From positions 1-8,481 of the forward strand of contig CAYGPQ010000138.1 of NCBI GenBank assembly GCA_964351775.1: a stretch of 8,481 nucleotides of DNA. The letters run 5' to 3'. Source of the stretch: Kordia sp964351775. GTDB lineage: Bacteria > Bacteroidota > Bacteroidia > Flavobacteriales > Flavobacteriaceae. Of this stretch, positions 1-6,861 are shown one piece after another. Both the position numbers and the translations under genes were made by a program. How positions within the stretch are numbered: position 1 is the first letter of the stretch; every line of letters begins with the position of its first letter. The notes beneath the pieces were generated by a model. That model was not told the DNA's origin and made no database searches. It saw only the letters and a program-made list of their open reading frames with translations.

Positions 1-45
1 TTTACTCCAAAAAAAATTTGGGTATTGTAGTTTGTATTGATGATT

Positions 46-74
46 CAAAAGTATTGTATTGCTTCTTTTTTCAA
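46..74 (-). promoter_or_regulatory. Putative leftward Bacteroidota promoter
   Basis: Read on the minus strand there is TTG (74-72), an 18-base spacer, then TACTTTTG (53-46), matching the Bacteroidota consensus of a -33 TTG and a -7 TAnnTTTG. Transcription would start near position 40 and leave the window to the left, so the gene it serves is not visible. In AT-rich DNA such matches also occur by chance. Confidence 0.35.
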
Positions 75-180
75 CTTTTGAAAGTACTTAAAATTCGTTT
101 TCTCGTTTAAATGTATGAACTTTTCGATGAAAGGTGTTTCAACTTTTTTTACACCTATTTTAACTACATGTTTATTTATT

Positions 181-213
181 AAAAAACCCTTCAAGCATTT
201 GCTCAAAGGGTTT
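181..213 (-). terminator. Intrinsic terminator for the leftward genes
   Basis: An 8-bp stem pairs 184-191 (AAACCCTT) with 206-213 (AAGGGTTT). A short inner AGC/GCT stem (194-196 with 201-203) closes a four-base loop. On the minus strand the stem runs into six or more T residues (complement of 181-186), while the plus strand has only three, so leftward termination is favoured. It lies about 230 bases past the stop of the 254-aa gene, which would give a long 3' untranslated tail. Confidence 0.6.
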
Positions 214-393
214 ACATCAACCAATCCATTTTAATTACATACAGTTAATAGGGCTATCAACATTGTAAAATGTGTCAAGTAGGTTACATATATTGTTATA
301 CTATTATGAAAAAAATTATCGCTACTAAATCAACGGGACAAAATTCTTAATTCTCTGGTAATTGGAAGAATATCGAAAAGTGTTTTTATGTGA

Positions 394-424
394 AATCGAT
401 AAAAAGCATGAGTAATCGATAAAA
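394..424. repeat. Direct repeat pair AATCGATAAAA, 20-bp period
   Basis: The 11-base word AATCGATAAAA occurs at 394-404 and again at 414-424, separated by nine bases, so the two copies are spaced close to two helical turns. Each contains the palindrome ATCGAT. They sit just after the stop codon of the leftward 254-aa gene. No role can be read from the sequence; a pair of protein-binding sites or chance are both possible. Confidence 0.4.
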
Positions 425-439
425 TACGCTTTTCTGTGT

Positions 440-1204
440 TTATTTTAGTATTTTCTTAATGATTTGCACTCCAGAAGACGTCGTACAACGCACAATGTAA
501 AAGCCATTAATGAGCCCTTTGATTGTTATTTTGTTTTTAAAATCTGTACATAAAATACGTTCGCCAGCGATGTTAAAAAGTTCTACTGTTTTTAAGTGCG
601 TGTTTGTAGTTTGAAGCAAAAGCACATCATTTGTAAAATACGCATGTATATCTTTAGTGCTTGCTTGCACATTATCGGTATGTAATGTGTTGTTATAATT
701 GAGATTGAGAAAGAAACGATCATGGACTTCACCAATAACGCCAGAAAACGTATATCCAGTTTGTCGTAAGTCTGTAAAAGTTCCTTGATAGGTATCTTCT
801 AAAATGATATTAAAATCTGGACTTAAAAATTCGGCATCAATTGATAGTGTATAAGAAACATCCGCCGTAAATTCATATCCTAAAGCCACTTGAACGTTTG
901 CGGTTGTTAATTCTGGCAATGCCTGGATAGAAAGTCGTGTACTACCCATAAACGAGTAAAATTCTATGGGAGCGCCATCATTGATAAAGTGTCCATCAAA
1001 TCCATCATCGTGATAAATGGTTCCTTCTGGAATGAATCCTATAAGAATTGTTAGAAAAGAACCATTACCAGCCAATCGCAATGAAATACGTCCGTCCGTA
1101 TCACTTTCAGGAGTATGATCCGTTGTTTCTATTCTAAAATCTTGTCCGTAGGCTATTGCAGACAAGCTAATAGATAGAATTATTAGTACTAATTTTATCT
1201 TCAT
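440..1204 (-). CDS. Short secreted protein with T9SS type A sorting domain, paralogue of its neighbour's C-terminus
   Basis: A 254-aa protein probably exported by Sec and then carried across the outer membrane by the type IX secretion system. Residues 1 to about 20 form a signal peptide (lysines, then a hydrophobic run ending AYGQ). Residues 37 to about 175 form an uncharacterised beta-rich module with DGRISLRL, IEFYS, IQALP, VALGY and GTFTDLRQT motifs. The last ~70 residues are a type A T9SS sorting domain with the typical LFNIAGERIL strand, a GFYIV core and a basic KKILK end. It matches residues 595-813 of the upstream protein, about 60% identical across the central module by my hand alignment. 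It has no lectin-like or other N-terminal domain, so it looks like a partial duplication fitted with its own signal peptide. It lies 77 bases downstream of that gene on the same strand, with no clear promoter between them, so cotranscription is plausible. The molecular function is unknown. Confidence 0.85.
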   Translation of the reverse strand: MKIKLVLIILSISLSAIAYGQDFRIETTDHTPESDTDGRISLRLAGNGSFLTILIGFIPEGTIYHDDGFDGHFINDGAPIEFYSFMGSTRLSIQALPELTTANVQVALGYEFTADVSYTLSIDAEFLSPDFNIILEDTYQGTFTDLRQTGYTFSGVIGEVHDRFFLNLNYNNTLHTDNVQASTKDIHAYFTNDVLLLQTTNTHLKTVELFNIAGERILCTDFKNKITIKGLINGFYIVRCTTSSGVQIIKKILK

Positions 1205-1281
1205 GATAGAGATGATTTGGGGTACTTTTTGTAATCTCTACTACAATAATAGAGAAAATCACCTTAACGGGCGAATTTCTT

Positions 1282-3723
1282 TTAAAACTTTAAGACTTTT
1301 TTTGAAACGACCATGCCGCTTTCCGTCGTAAGCGTTACAATGTAAATTCCGCTTGATAGTTGTGGAATGGCTACTTTTTCCACATAAGTACGTTGCATGA
1401 GTTGCTTCCCAGAAATATCATACAGTGCCATGGTTTCAAAATCTGTACGATTGGTAATGGTTCTTAATTCATTATTTGAAAACAGTACATTTGTTTGCTG
1501 TCCTACGATTTCAATATCTTCTAAACTTAAGGTGTTTTTGTATTGAACGTTTAAGAAGAAACGATCATTTTCTTCCGTTGGGCTTGTAGTGAATGTGTAT
1601 GAAGTTTGTCTTAAATCGGTAAAAGTTCCATCGTATCTATCTTCTAAAATAATATCAAAATCTTGATTGAGATATTCAGCATCAATTTGTAATGTATAGG
1701 TTCCGCTAGATACTACTTGATATCCTAACGCCACTTCAACATCTGTATTTGTCAATGCTGGCAATGCTTGAATCGCCATTTTACTGGTCGTTATATATGA
1801 ATAAAACTCTATTGCTCCGCCTTCATTGATAAAAGCACCATCGTATTTATCATCAAAATTTACAGTTCCTTGCGGAATAAAACCTAGTAATTGTGTTGCG
1901 TACATTCCGTTACCTGATAATCGTAAAGACAATCTCCCATCAGTTTGATTGTTACTTGAAGTGGTAGATTCTGGAGAAAATGCACCTGTTCCGCTTGGTC
2001 TAAAGAATTGATCGTTATTAGCCACCACTCTATGTGCGTTTTTAAACGTAACTGTTCCACTACCACCATTTTTGGCTTGTACGGCAAATCCTTGGGCTGT
2101 TCCTATATTTCCGTCGGCAGCGCCTAATGGATTTGAACCTGTACTATTGTATTCTATATAATCCGAAGCTAAATTATCGCCAACTGGCGCAACGGTTTGT
2201 CTCCAATAATAGACTGTTCCTTCAATTGCCGCAGAATTGTCGCTTTGAAATTTTTCCCAATCAATTGCCGATGGATACGGATTTCCAATAATATTATATC
2301 CAGATTCTGAAGTGTTAGGATCAACCGTATAGTAGACAGTTTCGTCAATATCACCACTATTTACGGTTCCGGTAAACGTTGCTGTTTCTACATTCAAATG
2401 GTTTGCGCGTAACGCATACCCTCGTCCAACTTCCATATTGGTATGACTGCTACTCCAAGCTGCATTTGTAGTAGACGCATTCCAATAATAACTATATCCT
2501 GCAACATTTGGAAAAATAGTCGCTATGGTACTACTACTTTCATCTATTGGTGTAGACCAATAGGAATAGAAATATCTATTTGTATAATTTGGTGAATCTC
2601 TTTCTACTACATAACTTCCTGTGCCGAGTAATGCTGTATTTTCACGGGTAATTAAAGCACCATCATTTTCCACCGTAATGGTTCCATTATTCGTCATGTC
2701 GTAATATACATCTAAAGTAGCACCTGCATTTACCGTAATGGAAGCCGTCGCATTTACTGTAAGTTCTCCAACTTCCGTATGCGCTGAAAGTACAGGGTAA
2801 TTTGTTGAAGCAGGAATAACTACGGATTCTAATTTTGTACCATCTGGAGCGACACCGCCAACCCAATTACTTCCTGTAGTCCAACTTGTGGTTGCAGCAG
2901 TTGCGGACCAAGTAATTGTTGTTTTATTACTTGCAGAACTTGTAACAACAGCGTCAGCGTCGTCTAAATACGAAATGGTATCACCATCTAATGCCGCTAC
3001 CAAATTATCGGTTCCTACCGTTAGTATTAAAACATCTTTATTATCATCTATTTCGGTAGCTGTACGTACATCGTCCCAAATTCTGAATCCCCACACATTT
3101 CCTGCAAAGTAGTTTGCAGCATTTGATTGTGAATTCGTATCAAAACAATATTCAGAACTACCACCAGAAGTCCATGTAGTACAATTTGGATAGCGTGTAT
3201 TTGAATCTGAACGTCCTAAATTTACATCGCCATTATGACTTCTTATCTCAAAACCAGCTCTGGAATCCATGAGAGTTCCATCTAAGTACCATTTCATGTT
3301 TGTATTATCAGAAGCTGCTATTGGATTATTTACGGGTGTTGACACATTATCAAAAACTAATGCAACATGGTACCAGGTATCATCACTAATGGGTTCTCTA
3401 AAATACGTTCCATCCCAACGAGGTGTATAGTCACTATTTGATCTGTTGAATCCACCAACTACAATGTAATTGTTTTCAACATAAATAAGAATACCTCTTG
3501 ATCCGCCACCTTCTTTATAAATGACTTGTCTGTTAGTTCCATCATCAACTTTGAAGTAGCCTTCTATAGTTCTGTTGTTGACTGTTGACGTATTGATATT
3601 ATCCGAATCGGCTAATTCAATAAAATCATCTGTACCATCTAAGTAATATCCATCAGATGGTGGTTGAGCCATAATTCCGGATACCGTAAGCAGTAGTAAA
3701 ACTAGTATTTGTAGTTTTTTCAT
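1282..3723 (-). CDS. LamG-like domain surface protein with T9SS type A sorting domain
   Basis: An 813-aa secreted or surface-anchored protein. A signal peptide spans residues 1-19 (MKK, a leucine-rich core, cleavage after MMA-like GIMA before QPP). Residues ~27-225 resemble a LamG/concanavalin-type jelly roll: YLDGTDDFIEL at the start, a central TWYHVALVFDN strand, MKWYLDGTLMD, then GNVWGFRIWDDVRT. A likely disulfide pair flanks residue 190 (NCTTW and EYCFD). Residues ~270-365 form a SNWVGGVAPDG-type repeat region seen in Bacteroidota surface proteins, followed by a module with YSYWSTPI and, from about residue 475, GYNIIGNPYPSAIDW. Residues 595-735 form the module shared with the downstream protein. 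From about 745 to the end is a type A T9SS sorting domain (ALYDISGKQL around 768, SSGIYIV, KKVLKF end). The LamG-like fold suggests glycan or protein binding, perhaps adhesion, but no enzyme domain is visible and the ligand is unknown. It is transcribed away from dcp. Confidence 0.88.
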   Translation of the reverse strand: MKKLQILVLLLLTVSGIMAQPPSDGYYLDGTDDFIELADSDNINTSTVNNRTIEGYFKVDDGTNRQVIYKEGGGSRGILIYVENNYIVVGGFNRSNSDYTPRWDGTYFREPISDDTWYHVALVFDNVSTPVNNPIAASDNTNMKWYLDGTLMDSRAGFEIRSHNGDVNLGRSDSNTRYPNCTTWTSGGSSEYCFDTNSQSNAANYFAGNVWGFRIWDDVRTATEIDDNKDVLILTVGTDNLVAALDGDTISYLDDADAVVTSSASNKTTITWSATAATTSWTTGSNWVGGVAPDGTKLESVVIPASTNYPVLSAHTEVGELTVNATASITVNAGATLDVYYDMTNNGTITVENDGALITRENTALLGTGSYVVERDSPNYTNRYFYSYWSTPIDESSSTIATIFPNVAGYSYYWNASTTNAAWSSSHTNMEVGRGYALRANHLNVETATFTGTVNSGDIDETVYYTVDPNTSESGYNIIGNPYPSAIDWEKFQSDNSAAIEGTVYYWRQTVAPVGDNLASDYIEYNSTGSNPLGAADGNIGTAQGFAVQAKNGGSGTVTFKNAHRVVANNDQFFRPSGTGAFSPESTTSSNNQTDGRLSLRLSGNGMYATQLLGFIPQGTVNFDDKYDGAFINEGGAIEFYSYITTSKMAIQALPALTNTDVEVALGYQVVSSGTYTLQIDAEYLNQDFDIILEDRYDGTFTDLRQTSYTFTTSPTEENDRFFLNVQYKNTLSLEDIEIVGQQTNVLFSNNELRTITNRTDFETMALYDISGKQLMQRTYVEKVAIPQLSSGIYIVTLTTESGMVVSKKVLKF

Positions 3724-3742
3724 TATTAAGGCAGTTATTAAA

Positions 3743-3768
3743 TTGTATATGTAAATTCTCTATCTTTG
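3743..3768 (+). promoter_or_regulatory. Possible dcp promoter
   Basis: TATCTTTG at 3761-3768 fits the -7 consensus TAnnTTTG, and a TTG lies at 3743-3745. The 15-base spacer is shorter than usual, which lowers confidence. Initiation near 3774 would leave a 5' untranslated leader of about 115 bases before the dcp ATG. Confidence 0.3.
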
Positions 3769-3842
3769 GCTTTCAAAAATTAAGAGAAAATTATTTTACT
3801 TTTATAAATGTATGAATCAATTATAAAGATAAGATTTTCTTA

Positions 3843-3850
3843 CAAAGATA
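3843..3850 (-). promoter_or_regulatory. Possible -7 element for the LamG/T9SS gene
   Basis: The minus strand reads TATCTTTG here (plus strand CAAAGATA), a full match to TAnnTTTG. I find no TTG at the expected upstream distance. If used, transcription of the 813-aa gene would start near 3838 with a leader of roughly 115 bases. Confidence 0.25.
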
Positions 3851-3890
3851 AATATTGAATTTCGATAAAACAGATAAATCGACCGATAAA

Positions 3891-5924
3891 ATGACAATTT
3901 TAAACAAATTATTTCCTACAAAACATACAACCGCGCCTTTTTCTAAAATCAACGAAAACGACTTCGCTAGCGGGATTGACATAGAAATTAAGCGAACAAA
4001 AGAAGAAATTGACGCTATTGTTAGCAATACGAATGTGCCTACTTTTAAAAATACCATCGAAGCGTTGGAATATGCTGGAGAACAATTGGATCGTGCTACG
4101 AGCATTTTTTTTAATTTGAATTCGGCAGAAACCAACGAAACTATTCAAAAAATAGCACAAGAAATTTCGCCGAAATTATCGGAGTTGTCAAATGATATTA
4201 CACTGAATGAAGCCTTGTTTGAAAGAGTAAAAACTGTTTATGAAGCTAGAGAAACACTCAGTTTGACAGTAGAGCAAAAAACATTACTCGATAAGAAGTT
4301 TAAAAGTTTTTCCAGAAATGGTGCAAATTTAGCGGAGGATAAAAAAGAAAAATTACGCGAAATTGATAAAAAACTTTCAAAATTAAGCTTGACTTTTGGT
4401 GAAAATGTACTCGCAGAAACGAACAAATTTCAATTACATCTAACGGATGAAAAAGACGTTGCAGGAATTCCAACTGGTGCATTAGAAGCCGCAAAAGCAA
4501 TCGCGAAAAGCGAACACAAAGAAGGTTGGATTTTTACACTCGATTATCCAAGTTATATTCCATTTATGAAATATGCGGACAACCGTGAGTTACGCCGACA
4601 AATGGCAATTGCTGGCGGTTCAAAATGTTTTAAAAATGATGAATTAGACAATCAAGCAAATGTATTGGAAATTGCCAAATTACGTTACCAACGCGCTAAT
4701 TTGTTGGGTTATAAAACACATGCGCATTTTGTATTGGAAGAACGTATGGCTGAAACGCCTGAAAAAGTAATTTCATTTTTAAATGAATTGTTAGAAAAAG
4801 CAAAACCTGCTGCCGAACGCGAGTTTCAACAATTAGCAAACTTTGCCAAAAAGTTAGATGGCATTGAGCAACTTCAAAGCTGGGACAGTTCCTATTATTC
4901 TGAGAAATTAAAGCAAAAATTGTTCAATTTGGATGACGAAAAGCTAAAACCTTATTTTAAACTTGAAAACGTAATTGATGGCGCATTTACGGTAGCCAAT
5001 AAATTGTTTGATTTGCGTTTTGAGCAAGTTTTTGATATTGATACCTATCACGAAGATGTAAAAACGTATGAAGTATTTGACGGACAAAATAACTTCGTCG
5101 CGGTATTTTATGCAGATTTCCATCCGCGAAAAGGAAAACGAAATGGTGCTTGGATGACTTCTTACAAATCACAACAACGAAAAAATGGAAACGTAGAAAG
5201 ACCGCATGTATCTATTGTGTGTAATTTTACAAAACCAACGGCTTCAAAACCTTCTTTGCTTACGTTTAATGAAGTAACGACACTTTTCCACGAATTTGGT
5301 CACGCGTTGCACGGAATGTTAGCCGATACTACCTATCCGAGTTTAAGTGGAACATCTGTATATTGGGATTTTGTGGAATTGCCAAGTCAAATACTTGAAA
5401 ACTGGTGTTATGAAGCAGAAGCCTTGGCTATTTTTGCCAAACACTATGAAACTGGCGAAGTGATTCCGATGGAATTTATTGAAAAAATAAAAGCTTCTGC
5501 CACCTTTTTAGAAGGAATGGCAACGTTACGTCAAATCAGTTTTGGATTGCTCGATATGAGTTGGCACGGAATAAACCCGACAGGAATTGAAGATTTAAAA
5601 ACACACGAAAAAGTAGCATTTGAAAACACACGTTTGTTTCCAGAAAATCCTAAAACTGCTATGAGTACTGCTTTTTCGCACATCTTTCAAGGTGGTTATT
5701 CGTCAGGATATTACAGTTACAAATGGGCAGAAGTATTGGATGCTGATGCTTTTGAATATTTCAAAGAAAATGATATTTTTAGCAAAGAAATTGCATCAAA
5801 ATTTGCAACGCATGTATTGTCAAAAGGCGGTACGGAACATCCTATGACGTTATACAAACGTTTCCGTGGAGCAGCTCCCAAACCTGACGCTTTATTGAAA
5901 CGTGCTGGTTTGTTGGCTGGTTAG
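3891..5924 (+). CDS. dcp: M3-family zinc oligopeptidase (peptidyl-dipeptidase Dcp type)
   Basis: A 677-aa cytoplasmic metallopeptidase that cleaves short peptides, most probably releasing C-terminal dipeptides, in intracellular peptide turnover. The zinc site is explicit: HEFGH at residues 467-471 gives ligands H467 and H471 with catalytic E468, and E496 in DFVELPSQ is the third ligand. The substrate-binding segment HIFQGGYSSGYYSY begins at residue 597. The N-terminal helical region (TFKNTIEALEYAGEQLDRATSIFFNL, quoted in part as TIEALEYAGEQL) and the DNRELRR, NLLGYKTHA and YNVCN-like SIVCNFTKP stretches align with E. coli Dcp, as does the length (about 680 aa). No signal peptide is visible. 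I chose the ATG at 3891 over an in-frame TTG at 3855, because the extra 12 residues are polar and unlike the family. The stop codon TAG (5922-5924) is formed by the first imperfect unit of the heptamer array. OpdA-type oligopeptidase A activity cannot be excluded. Confidence 0.92.
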   Translation: MTILNKLFPTKHTTAPFSKINENDFASGIDIEIKRTKEEIDAIVSNTNVPTFKNTIEALEYAGEQLDRATSIFFNLNSAETNETIQKIAQEISPKLSELSNDITLNEALFERVKTVYEARETLSLTVEQKTLLDKKFKSFSRNGANLAEDKKEKLREIDKKLSKLSLTFGENVLAETNKFQLHLTDEKDVAGIPTGALEAAKAIAKSEHKEGWIFTLDYPSYIPFMKYADNRELRRQMAIAGGSKCFKNDELDNQANVLEIAKLRYQRANLLGYKTHAHFVLEERMAETPEKVISFLNELLEKAKPAAEREFQQLANFAKKLDGIEQLQSWDSSYYSEKLKQKLFNLDDEKLKPYFKLENVIDGAFTVANKLFDLRFEQVFDIDTYHEDVKTYEVFDGQNNFVAVFYADFHPRKGKRNGAWMTSYKSQQRKNGNVERPHVSIVCNFTKPTASKPSLLTFNEVTTLFHEFGHALHGMLADTTYPSLSGTSVYWDFVELPSQILENWCYEAEALAIFAKHYETGEVIPMEFIEKIKASATFLEGMATLRQISFGLLDMSWHGINPTGIEDLKTHEKVAFENTRLFPENPKTAMSTAFSHIFQGGYSSGYYSYKWAEVLDADAFEYFKENDIFSKEIASKFATHVLSKGGTEHPMTLYKRFRGAAPKPDALLKRAGLLAG

Positions 5925-6136
5925 CCTTTAGCCTTTAGCCTTTAGCCTTTAGCCTTTAGCCTTTAGCCTTTAGCCTTTAGCNNNNNNNNNNNNNNNNNNN
6001 NNNNNNNNNNNNNNNNNNNNNNNNNNNNNNNNNNNNNNNNNNNNNNNNNNNNNNNNNNNNNNNNNNNNNNNNNNNNNNNNNTTTAGCCTTTAGCCTTTAG
6101 CCTTTAGCCTTTAGCCTTTAGCCTTTAGCCTTTAGC
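5920..6136. repeat. TTTAGCC heptamer tandem array, interrupted by an assembly gap
   Basis: A 7-bp tandem repeat begins with an imperfect unit GTTAGCC (5920-5926) that supplies the dcp stop codon. It continues as seven perfect TTTAGCC units plus TTTAGC up to 5981. After the run of N it resumes as seven perfect units plus TTTAGC (6082-6136). No point variants are seen among the perfect units, which suggests recent expansion or ongoing homogenisation. The array lies wholly in the 3' untranslated region between the dcp stop and its terminator, so copy-number change would not shift the reading frame. The true copy number is unknown because of the gap. I see no other copy of the unit as an array in the window. 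Confidence 0.95.
5982..6081. other. Assembly gap (100 N)
   Basis: Exactly 100 N residues, the conventional placeholder for a gap of unknown size. The bases on both sides are the same heptamer repeat, so the gap is most simply more TTTAGCC units. If the array is in phase across the gap, its real length would be one base more than a multiple of seven. Other sequence inside it cannot be ruled out. Confidence 0.97.
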
Positions 6137-6142
6137 AAAAAT

Positions 6143-6184
6143 AAAAACCATTTCAATTGTAGTGATGTGATTAAAATGGTTTTT
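6143..6184 (+). terminator. Intrinsic terminator of dcp
   Basis: An 11-bp perfect stem pairs AAAAACCATTT (6143-6153) with AAATGGTTTTT (6174-6184) around a 20-base loop and ends in a T run followed by GTTT. The form is typical of flavobacterial terminators. It sits directly after the heptamer array, so the array would be transcribed as part of the dcp 3' untranslated region. Confidence 0.75.
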
Positions 6185-6227
6185 GTTTCCTAGTATTGAA
6201 CTTTATAATTTTTTAATAAAAACAAAA

Positions 6228-6255
6228 TAAACTTTCAATTATTTTTGAAAGTTTA
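6228..6255. promoter_or_regulatory. Palindromic operator at the gbsR-like gene
   Basis: A perfect inverted repeat with 11-base arms, TAAACTTTCAA (6228-6238) and TTGAAAGTTTA (6245-6255), and a 6-base spacer. Centre-to-centre geometry suits a dimeric winged-helix repressor of the MarR/GbsR type. Its right arm supplies the TTG of the -33 element, so bound protein would block RNA polymerase. The core and right flank recur at 6824-6850. Autoregulation by the gene product just downstream is the natural inference. Confidence 0.65.
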
Positions 6256-6273
6256 AAAATTATTATATATTTG
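6245..6273 (+). promoter_or_regulatory. Promoter of the gbsR-like gene
   Basis: TTG (6245-6247), an 18-base spacer, then TATATTTG (6266-6273) match the Bacteroidota -33/-7 consensus exactly. Only four bases separate the -7 element from the ATG at 6278, so the transcript would begin at or within a few bases of the start codon and be leaderless or nearly so. The -33 element lies inside the palindromic operator. Confidence 0.65.
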
Positions 6274-6277
6274 TCTC

Positions 6278-6781
6278 ATGGAATATTTAGAAGCAAAAGA
6301 TAAATTTATACAAACTTGGGGATCCCTAGGTACCTTATGGGGAATCAATAAGGCAATGGCACAAATTCACGCCTTACTTTTAATTTCTCCCGAACCATTA
6401 ACGATGGAAGATGTGATGGAAGAATTGCACATTTCAAGAGGGAATACAAGTATGAACTTAAGACAGTTAATCGATTGGGGAATTGTATACAAAACATCAA
6501 AAGCTGGCGAGCGAAAAGAGTACTTCGCATCAGAGAAAGACGTACATGAGCTCACAAAACAGATTGCACGTGAACGCAGCCGAAGAGAGATTCAACCAAC
6601 ATTAAAAATACTAAAAGAAGTCAGCAGTATTGACCAAGATGGTTCCGCCAAAACGAAAGAACTCGTCAAGCAAACTAAAGCACTTCACGAGTTAGCAGAA
6701 ACCGCCGATTCAATTATGAATCGACTCGTAAATCAAGAGTCTAATTGGCTGACAAAAACATTCATGAAACTCTTAAAATAA
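6278..6781 (+). CDS. GbsR/MarR-family transcriptional regulator
   Basis: A 167-aa DNA-binding protein, probably a dimeric repressor. The N-terminal helix carries FIQTWGSLGTLWGINKAMAQ (residues 10-29), characteristic of the GbsR branch of the MarR superfamily. Residues ~40-64 form the helix-turn-helix (LTMEDVMEELHISRGNTSMN), with recognition helix around SRGNTSMNLRQL. Residues 67-83 form the wing (WGIVYKTSKAGERKEYF). Residues ~93-167 are predominantly helical, fitting a dimerisation segment. GbsR of Bacillus subtilis senses choline, but the effector here cannot be inferred from that. The ATG at 6278 is favoured because the next in-frame Met (residue 27) would remove the conserved WG helix. The gene lies just behind a palindromic operator and ahead of two membrane proteins and a methyltransferase, which it probably controls along with itself. 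Confidence 0.88.
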   Translation: MEYLEAKDKFIQTWGSLGTLWGINKAMAQIHALLLISPEPLTMEDVMEELHISRGNTSMNLRQLIDWGIVYKTSKAGERKEYFASEKDVHELTKQIARERSRREIQPTLKILKEVSSIDQDGSAKTKELVKQTKALHELAETADSIMNRLVNQESNWLTKTFMKLLK

Positions 6782-6787
6782 CTCACG

Positions 6788-6810
6788 AAAGGAATTCATT
6801 TTCCTTTTTT
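6788..6810 (+). terminator. Small terminator or attenuator hairpin after the gbsR-like gene
   Basis: AAAGGAA (6788-6794) pairs with TTCCTTT (6801-6807) across a 6-base loop, and the T run extends to 6810. It begins six bases after the regulator's stop codon. The stem is short with only two G-C pairs, so it would probably terminate partially, lowering read-through into the membrane-protein genes rather than separating them fully. Confidence 0.45.
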
Positions 6811-6823
6811 ATTTCAACAAATG

Positions 6824-6850
6824 TTTCAATTTTTATTGAAAGTTTAAAAA
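6824..6850. promoter_or_regulatory. Second copy of the operator, ahead of the membrane-protein genes
   Basis: TTTCAA (6824-6829), a 6-base spacer and TTGAAA (6836-6841) followed by GTTTAAAAA match 6233-6259 at 25 of 27 positions. Both differences fall in the spacer, so the half-sites and right flank are fully conserved. It lies 12-38 bases upstream of the ATG at 6862. TTG at 6836-6838 is followed after 18 bases by TAGTTATG (6857-6864), one mismatch from a -7 element, but this overlaps the start codon. It may therefore act as a repressor site or roadblock rather than a full promoter. Confidence 0.6.
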
Positions 6851-6861
6851 ATACAATAGTT

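Larger units (their letters stand above)
1..439. other. Intergenic region without a recognisable gene
   Basis: No open frame of useful length or RNA gene is recognisable on either strand. The stretch is very AT-rich. It contains a leftward promoter-like element (46-74), a hairpin at 181-213 and a pair of direct repeats (394-424), each listed separately. Between 214 and 393 I see nothing further. It reads as the 3' flank of the leftward secreted-protein genes plus the 5' flank of another leftward gene lying beyond the left edge. Confidence 0.6.

Noticed and set aside
69..83. TTTCAA / TTGAAA pair resembling the GbsR operator near the left edge
   Set aside because: The spacer is three bases rather than six and the flanks do not match, so it is not the same site and may be chance.
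132..156. Inverted repeat AGGTGT / ACACCT as a terminator
   Set aside because: Only six base pairs with a 13-base loop and no adjacent gene end; too weak to call.
1235..1255. Hairpin TCTCTA / TAGAGA between the two T9SS genes
   Set aside because: Six weak base pairs with no T run following on the minus strand; not a convincing terminator.
2888..3112. Plus-strand open frame of 74 codons
   Set aside because: It lies antisense within the LamG/T9SS gene and has low-complexity composition with no domain or promoter support.
3855..3890. In-frame TTG start extending dcp by 12 residues
   Set aside because: The added residues are polar, unlike the family N-terminus, and TTG is a rare start; the ATG at 3891 gives the normal family length and alignment.
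5920..6136. CRISPR array or telomere-like sequence
   Set aside because: Seven-base units have no spacers, there are no cas genes nearby, and TTTAGCC differs from telomeric TTTAGGG; it is a simple tandem repeat.
6745..6861. Upstream start giving a 156-aa version of the first membrane protein
   Set aside because: It begins inside the regulator gene and would translate the hairpin and operator; the ATG at 6862 starts directly before the first hydrophobic helix.
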